Positions 60,175-64,000 of a stretch of 64,000 bases of DNA are shown here, in pieces (position 1 is the first letter of the stretch; each line of letters starts with the position of its first letter). A program made the translations under genes and the position numbers. Below the pieces are notes generated by a model. It was not told the DNA's origin and did not search any database. It saw only the letters and a list, made by a program, of their open reading frames with translations. Location of the stretch: NCBI GenBank assembly GCA_014584605.1, contig JACTMO010000080.1, forward strand, positions 62,001-126,000, read 5' to 3'. This stretch comes from Bacteroidota bacterium (GTDB lineage Bacteria > Bacteroidota > Bacteroidia > Flavobacteriales_F > PHOS-HE28).

Positions 60175-60552
60175 TCAGGCGTTGTTGGCGAGCCGTTTGT
60201 GGTGCAACAGGTAGGCGGCGATGAGCACGCCGATGAACAGGAACATGGGCGCCCAGCCGCTCACCGGATCCCCCACGGCCCGGAACGAAAATGCGGCGGT
60301 CGTCAGATCAATGAAGAAGCCGAAATAGGCCCATTCCTTTACGCGGGCCGGCACGAAGGACAGAAGGATGGCCACGGCTCCGATGATCTTGGAAGCGGAG
60401 ATCAGCCGGATGAAGTAGAGCGGATAGCCCAGATGGTCGTGGAGGAAGGCCAAGGTCTGTTCGTCGAGCTTGAGCCCTCCGAGGCTGGACCAGATCATGA
60501 AGGCGCTGAAGAGCGCGGTGATGATCCAGTAGGCGATGTGGGTGCGTTTCAT
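60175..60552 (-). CDS. DoxX-family membrane protein
   Basis: A 125-residue protein with four helices (IAYWIITALFSAFMIWSSL, YFIRLISASKIIGAVAILL, EWAYFGFFIDLTTAAFSF, PMFLFIGVLIAAYLLHH). The pattern FxxPxYFIRLISASKIIGA matches DoxX-like proteins, which are found in small-protein redox or stress clusters. It lies 15 bases after the SRPBCC gene. Confidence 0.82.
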   Translation of the reverse strand: MKRTHIAYWIITALFSAFMIWSSLGGLKLDEQTLAFLHDHLGYPLYFIRLISASKIIGAVAILLSFVPARVKEWAYFGFFIDLTTAAFSFRAVGDPVSGWAPMFLFIGVLIAAYLLHHKRLANNA

Positions 60553-60567
60553 TGGTGATGGGGCGCG

Positions 60568-61002
60568 TCATGACGCGCCTTTACATAGTACTTGCAGCTT
60601 ATCCATATTCTCCTCGTTCGCGCGCTCGATGAAGGTGCGGATCGGTGCGAGTTCCTTGGCCGTGTCGAAGCGCATGGTCCATTCGATCCGGGTGCCGCCC
60701 TCCACTTCGATGAAGTGCACCATGGCCTTGTAGAAGTGCATCTCCTTCAAGTGGTCGAACTCCAGGTAGCCCGGCGGTTCGATCCACTTGAAGACACAGG
60801 TGTTGTGGAAGTCCTGGCCGTTAGGGCCGTGCATGGTGAAGTCCCAGATGCCCTCCGGCTTCAGCTCGAAGCGGTGGATGGTGTTGGTGAAGCCGTTCGG
60901 GCCCCACCAGCGTGCGAGTTGCTCGGGGTCAGTCCATGCGGCGAATACAAGCTCGCGCGGGGCGTTGACCGTTCTGACCGTTCGCACCTCCCTGTCGCTC
61001 AT
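60568..61002 (-). CDS. SRPBCC/AHSA1-family protein
   Basis: A 144-residue protein with the AHSA1 pattern VRTVNAPRELVFAAWTDPEQLARWWGP, followed by GFTNTIHRFELKPEGIWDFT and FIERANEENMDKL. It is a soluble hydrophobic-ligand-binding fold; function is unknown. Its start overlaps the DUF1801 stop (ATGA), indicating cotranslation. Confidence 0.87.
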   Translation of the reverse strand: MSDREVRTVRTVNAPRELVFAAWTDPEQLARWWGPNGFTNTIHRFELKPEGIWDFTMHGPNGQDFHNTCVFKWIEPPGYLEFDHLKEMHFYKAMVHFIEVEGGTRIEWTMRFDTAKELAPIRTFIERANEENMDKLQVLCKGAS

Positions 61003-61424
61003 CGCTTCTTCCCAGTTGCCTGTGTAGCTGACTTTCGAGCGGTAGCCTTCTTCTCCTGCGCCGGCCACCTCACCTCGATCTCCGCGCACTTGGCTTTCAC
61101 GATATCCTTCACCAGCGCGGCGGGCAGGGGCTTCTCCGGCGTGAACTGGATGGCCCCCTTGCTCGTGGTGAAGTCTTTCAGGCGGTCCTTGAAGCCGACC
61201 GGCACCGAACCATAGAGCGCGCAGTGGTGCTTCGCCGCGCCGATGTACAGCATGGGATGCCCGTGGTACTTGAATCCGGGAAGGCCGTAGCCGAAGTACT
61301 CTTCCGCGCCAGGGGCGGCAACGAGGATCTGCTTGCGCAAGTGCTCCAAAGCATCGCGCTGATCGGCAGGCAACGCCGCAATGTAGTCGACGGTGCTCGC
61401 GGGTTTCTTCTGGGGTGTAGCCAT
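60999..61424 (-). CDS. DUF1801-family protein (first copy)
   Basis: A 141-residue protein: TVDYIAALPADQRDALEHLRK, EEYFGYGLPGFKYHG and YIGAAKHHCALYGS match DUF1801 (YdhG-like). The C-terminal 25 residues are Lys/Ala-rich, possibly nucleic-acid contacting. The family is common in Bacteroidota and Actinobacteria stress clusters; role unknown. Confidence 0.85.
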   Translation of the reverse strand: MATPQKKPASTVDYIAALPADQRDALEHLRKQILVAAPGAEEYFGYGLPGFKYHGHPMLYIGAAKHHCALYGSVPVGFKDRLKDFTTSKGAIQFTPEKPLPAALVKDIVKAKCAEIEVRWPAQEKKATARKSATQATGKKR

Positions 61425-61444
61425 GGTCGGAATGGTTCAATGGA

Positions 61445-62044
61445 TCATGGATGGAACACCTCACCGCGCTCCAGCATGCCGATGAAAGTCTCCAGGCGCT
61501 TGGCGCGGGTCTCGGGCTTCTTGGCGGTAACGAGCCGGTGCAGGAAGGCGTAGCGGTTGCTGCCCTTCAATGTTTCGAAGAAGGTGCGGGCCTTCTTGTT
61601 CTTCTTCAGCGCGGCCGCCAGGTCGGGCGGCACGGTGATGGTGCTCGCTGGCGCATACGCATTGGCCCATTGGCCGTTGGCTTTGGCGCGTTCCACGGCT
61701 GCAAGACCTGCGGGTCGCATGAGCTTCGCCTTCATCAGCTCTTGCACCTTCTTCTTGTTGATCTCGCTCCAGATGCTGCGGGGACCACGCGGTGTGTACC
61801 GTTGCAGGAAGGTCTTCGCGTCGCCCGCCTTGCGGATGGCATCGATCCAGCCGTGGCAGAGCGCCACCTCCAACGCTTCCGGCGCGGTGATGGACCGAAT
61901 GCCGCTATCCTTCTTGCCGATGCGGATGAACACGCCCTTGGATGATGCGTGGTTCTTCACGAGCCACGCATCCCATTCCGCCGGTGTCTCGAAGCTGATG
62001 ATCTCGGGATCACTAAATGTTGTGGAAGTCTTCTTTGTTGACAT
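61445..62044 (-). CDS. YdeI/OmpD-associated family protein
   Basis: A 199-residue soluble protein. FETPAEWDAWLVKNHASSKG, EALEVALCHGWIDAIRK, FLQRYTPRGPRSIWSEIN and FFETLKGSNRYAFLHRLVTA are the conserved blocks of this family, which is often linked to peptide-antibiotic or acid resistance. Start 62044 selected from family pattern. The repeat at 62104 lies upstream. Confidence 0.85.
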   Translation of the reverse strand: MSTKKTSTTFSDPEIISFETPAEWDAWLVKNHASSKGVFIRIGKKDSGIRSITAPEALEVALCHGWIDAIRKAGDAKTFLQRYTPRGPRSIWSEINKKKVQELMKAKLMRPAGLAAVERAKANGQWANAYAPASTITVPPDLAAALKKNKKARTFFETLKGSNRYAFLHRLVTAKKPETRAKRLETFIGMLERGEVFHP

Positions 62045-62103
62045 ACAAGTAGGGAAGGGTGAGGGTGAAGAGAATTCGTGCTCCGTGAGCCACACTACTG
62101 ATA

Positions 62104-62181
62104 TTCACCACAGAGGCACAGAGGGCACGGAGAAAATGGACGGTGCCCCCCCCTCTGTGTACTCTGTGCCTCTGTGGTGAA
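62104..62181. repeat. CACAGAGG-type palindromic dispersed repeat
   Basis: Two 20-bp perfect inverted arms, TTCACCACAGAGGCACAGAG (62104-62123) and its complement (62162-62181), flank a 38-base centre with a C-run. This form is a known type of noncoding repeat scattered in many environmental bacterial genomes. It lies between the YdeI and VOC genes and contains no ORF. Confidence 0.75.
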
Positions 62182-62194
62182 GCATTCGCATTGC

Positions 62195-62692
62195 TCAACC
62201 GTTGAACGCCTTCTCCAGTTTCGCCAGGTTCATCTTCTTCATGGGCATCATCGCCTTCATCATACGGTCGACCTTACGGGCGTCGCGGCTCTTCACCATC
62301 TCCATTTGCCGCATGGGCACCACCTGCCAGGTCACTCCGAACTTGTCCTGCAGCCAGCCGCAGTTCTGCAACTCCTTGGGTCCGCCCGCGCCGAGCTTCT
62401 TCCAGTAGTGGTCCACTTCCTTCTGGTCCTTGCACAGGATGATGTGCGACACGGACATGCTGGGCGTGATCACGGAGGGACGGCCACTGAGTGCCAGGAA
62501 GCGTTGGCCGTCGAGATCGAGCTCCACACAGAGCGTGGAGCCGACCTTCATGCCGTTGGCCGCGCTCACCTCCAGTGTCACCGGGATCCGCGCCACGATG
62601 CGCGACTTGGGGAAGATGCCCATGTAGAACTTGGCGGCCTTCTCGGCGTCGCCCTCGATCCACAGGCAGGTCTGGAAGCGTTGGGTTTTCAT
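62195..62692 (-). CDS. VOC-family protein (PhnB-like)
   Basis: A 165-residue glyoxalase/VOC-fold protein: CLWIEGDAEKAAKFYMGIFP, SVSHIILCKDQKEVDHYWKK, and NCGWLQDKFGVTWQVVP match the PhnB/YjdN-like branch. These often bind metals or small molecules. The C-terminus VDRMMKAMMPMKKMNLAKLE is a Met/Lys-rich helix. Upstream neighbour is a DUF1801 gene. Confidence 0.88.
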   Translation of the reverse strand: MKTQRFQTCLWIEGDAEKAAKFYMGIFPKSRIVARIPVTLEVSAANGMKVGSTLCVELDLDGQRFLALSGRPSVITPSMSVSHIILCKDQKEVDHYWKKLGAGGPKELQNCGWLQDKFGVTWQVVPMRQMEMVKSRDARKVDRMMKAMMPMKKMNLAKLEKAFNG

Positions 62693-62736
62693 GGTTCAGT
62701 TGAATGGTTGGTGCGTCTCACGAAGTTGCGATTGGA

Positions 62737-63186
62737 TCAGTCTTTTTGTGCCAGGCCGAAGCGGATGGCCTCCTCCAGGACGGCCAGGTCGATGTCACCC
62801 AGCGTTTTGAAGCTGATGCAATAGCCGGTCACTTTGGCCTTGCCCAGGCGCTTGCCGTAGGCGGTCTGCAAGTGGGCCTTGTCCGTCAGGCCGAAGATGT
62901 ACACCGAGATCCCGGTCGTGGTGGCGCAGGTGCCGATGCGGAACCATTCCGCGGTCATTCCACCGGCGTACTTCATCATGAAGGAGCCGTAGCCGATGGT
63001 GGGATTGGCGATCGCGCGCCCTTCCTCGTTCCTGCCATCGGAGAACCAGAGTTCCTTCACGGCCAGCTTGCCGGTCAATAGGCGGTGCAAGGCTTGCAGG
63101 TCGGCGCGTTTGGGTTCCGGCAAGGTGGTGAGGTGCAGGTCGATCATGGCCTGGGCCTTCTTCCGTTCCGGTTGGATCTGTGCCAT
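62737..63186 (-). CDS. DUF1801-family protein (second copy)
   Basis: A 149-residue protein: EPKRADLQALHRLLTGKLAV, NPTIGYGSFMMKYAGG and GISVYIFGLTDKAHLQTAYG fit the DUF1801 fold. It is diverged from the copy at 60999. It begins 3 bases after the SRPBCC stop, so is part of the same transcript. Confidence 0.8.
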   Translation of the reverse strand: MAQIQPERKKAQAMIDLHLTTLPEPKRADLQALHRLLTGKLAVKELWFSDGRNEEGRAIANPTIGYGSFMMKYAGGMTAEWFRIGTCATTTGISVYIFGLTDKAHLQTAYGKRLGKAKVTGYCISFKTLGDIDLAVLEEAIRFGLAQKD

Positions 63187-63189
63187 GGC

Positions 63190-63711
63190 TCACTGTTCCT
63201 GGTGGTGAAGGACGACGAACTGCGCCAATCGGTCGAGGCATTGATTCCATCCGAAGGCATGCTCCTCGCAATGCGCCACGGTGGCGAAGGTGGTCTGCTC
63301 CAGGGTGAGCAAGGTGCCTTCCTGGCGTTCTTCCAAGGTGATGGAAACTACGGTGTCGCACCAGATGTCGCCCTCGGCATCCTCGCGCAGCCAGGTGAAG
63401 ACCAGTCGCGACGGCGGATCGATGTAGGTGTACTCGCCACGTACCCAGTGGTCGCTGCCATCGGGCGCACGCATGCAAAAGCGGTACTGGCCGCCTACGT
63501 GGAAGTCCTGTTCGCAATGCGGCAGGGTGAAATCAGTGGGGCCCCACCATTTCACCAGGTGCTTGGGGTGCGCCCATGCTTCGAATACGAGCTCGCGCGG
63601 AGCCTTGAAGGTCCGCTTGAGCACGAGCGTGCGCTGGTCCACAGCGACTCGCTGATCGGCTTCGGCGGCTTGGCCTGCCATTTCGAGTTTCTTCTCGGTG
63701 GCCTTGGTCAT
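63190..63711 (-). CDS. SRPBCC/AHSA1-family protein
   Basis: A 173-residue protein whose AHSA1 domain starts near residue 28 (LKRTFKAPRELVFEAWAHP, KWWGPTDFTLPHCEQDFHVG, LTLEQTTFATVAHCEEHAFGW). The N-terminal 25 residues are charged and may be an alternative-start extension. It is related to the copy at 60568. Confidence 0.85.
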   Translation of the reverse strand: MTKATEKKLEMAGQAAEADQRVAVDQRTLVLKRTFKAPRELVFEAWAHPKHLVKWWGPTDFTLPHCEQDFHVGGQYRFCMRAPDGSDHWVRGEYTYIDPPSRLVFTWLREDAEGDIWCDTVVSITLEERQEGTLLTLEQTTFATVAHCEEHAFGWNQCLDRLAQFVVLHHQEQ

Positions 63712-63725
63712 TGGTGTTGCGTTGG

Positions 63726-63744
63726 GTCGACCCGGTGGGTCGAC
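63726..63744. promoter_or_regulatory. Perfect palindrome GTCGACCC-GGT-GGGTCGAC upstream of the SRPBCC gene
   Basis: An 8-bp perfect inverted repeat with a 3-base spacer lies 15 bases before the SRPBCC start. It could be an operator or a terminator of the GyrI-like gene; there is no clear T-run. Confidence 0.35.
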
Positions 63745-63770
63745 GGTGCATTGGATCAGCCTATGGTCCA
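63743..63770. repeat. Degenerate short direct repeat copy 1
   Basis: A 28-base block with the core GATCAGCCTATG recurs 46 bases to the right with about four mismatches. It appears to copy the 3' end of the GyrI-like gene into the spacer. Confidence 0.5.
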
Positions 63771-63788
63771 AGGTCGCCCCGGTGGTGG

Positions 63789-63816
63789 ACGGCACATTCG
63801 ATCAGCCTATGATCCA
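63789..63816. repeat. Degenerate short direct repeat copy 2 (in 3' end of GyrI-like gene)
   Basis: This copy covers the final codons and stop of the GyrI-like gene; see the partner copy. Confidence 0.5.
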
Positions 63817-64000
63817 GTTGAGTTCCGTCAGGTACTCCTTCGGGTCCTTCACCTCGTTCGGGTTGTTGAGGTAGCTCTCCCAGAACCTGCCGGTCTCGCC
63901 GTGGCCGTGGGTGCGCACCCATTGCTGCAGTGCGGGCCATGCCTGCGCCAGACCTTCATAGGGGCCTTGGTACACGCTGCGCACCACGTTCACTGCGGGC
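63802..64000 (-). CDS. GyrI-like (effector-binding) domain protein, 5' end outside window
   Basis: The last about 66 codons show VVRSVYQGPYEGLAQAWPAL, HGHGETGRFWESYLNNPNEV and a TELNWIIG terminal strand, matching the C-terminal half of GyrI-like small-molecule-binding domains. The frame is open to the window edge, so the visible GTG at 63993 is not the true start. It is codirectional with the SRPBCC gene. Confidence 0.8.
   Translation of the reverse strand, partial: PAVNVVRSVYQGPYEGLAQAWPALQQWVRTHGHGETGRFWESYLNNPNEVKDPKEYLTELNWIIG

Overview
The window looks like chromosomal DNA from a GC-rich member of the Bacteroidota, most likely a Flavobacteriales-type lineage. The evidence is gldF/gldG gliding genes at the left edge, several secreted proteins ending in type IX secretion (T9SS) type A or type B sorting domains, a Bacteroidota-style bacillithiol gene (bshB1), GWxTD and DUF6787 proteins, and start-proximal boxes resembling the Bacteroidota -7 promoter element TAnnTTTG. 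GC content is high by eye (about two thirds; not counted). No rRNA, CRISPR array, prophage or intact insertion sequence was seen. Coding density is very high and the only gene-free stretch over 300 bases lies beside tRNA-Ser (8360-8723).

Left third (1-26 kb): gldF(partial)-gldG-DUF4340 form one unit. Next come a GCS2-type glutamate-cysteine ligase-like enzyme, a secreted M36 metallopeptidase, an MBL-fold hydrolase and tRNA-Ser(UGA), whose 3' end is duplicated 151 bp downstream. GWxTD protein, GT2 glycosyltransferase, aroQ, xerD, a large repeat-built T9SS surface protein and a secreted M1 aminopeptidase follow. A LytTR response regulator leads to an anchored SGNH hydrolase-like protein and the overlapping mnmH-selD pair for 2-selenouridine tRNA modification. 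A basic histone-like protein, a universal stress protein coupled to a sorbosone-dehydrogenase-like propeller, and a PAP2 phosphatase close the region.

Middle (26-43 kb): a 1234-residue secreted dehydrogenase-like protein carries PKD and PA14 domains and an unusual dockerin-like C-terminal module. It is followed by acylphosphatase, thpR, a radical SAM protein, a frameshifted secreted protein with a neighbouring gene remnant, a PD40 lipoprotein, tRNA-His(GUG) and a three-gene glycan operon (GT4, formyltransferase-propeller fusion, flippase) coupled by ATGA overlaps. bshB1 and a glutathione-peroxidase-like gene lie beyond.

Right third (43-64 kb): the cytochrome c maturation operon ccmB-C-D-E-F has a CxxxY-type CcmE. 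It runs into DUF2520, a KdsC-like phosphatase, a UbiA prenyltransferase, Maf and an outer-membrane protein. A T9SS type B PKD protein, a second dehydrogenase-like propeller with the same dockerin-like module, mazG, an F420-reductase-like Rossmann protein and a DUF6364/PIN toxin-antitoxin pair follow. The right end is a codirectional cluster of small SRPBCC, DoxX, DUF1801, YdeI, VOC and GyrI-like proteins interrupted by a palindromic CACAGAGG repeat.

The most interesting signals are the C-terminal module shared by two propeller proteins that lack a recognisable T9SS domain, the many promoter-like boxes ending only 4-9 nt before start codons (predicted leaderless transcripts), the Cys-type CcmE, the tRNA-Ser 3'-end duplication and the small-domain stress cluster.
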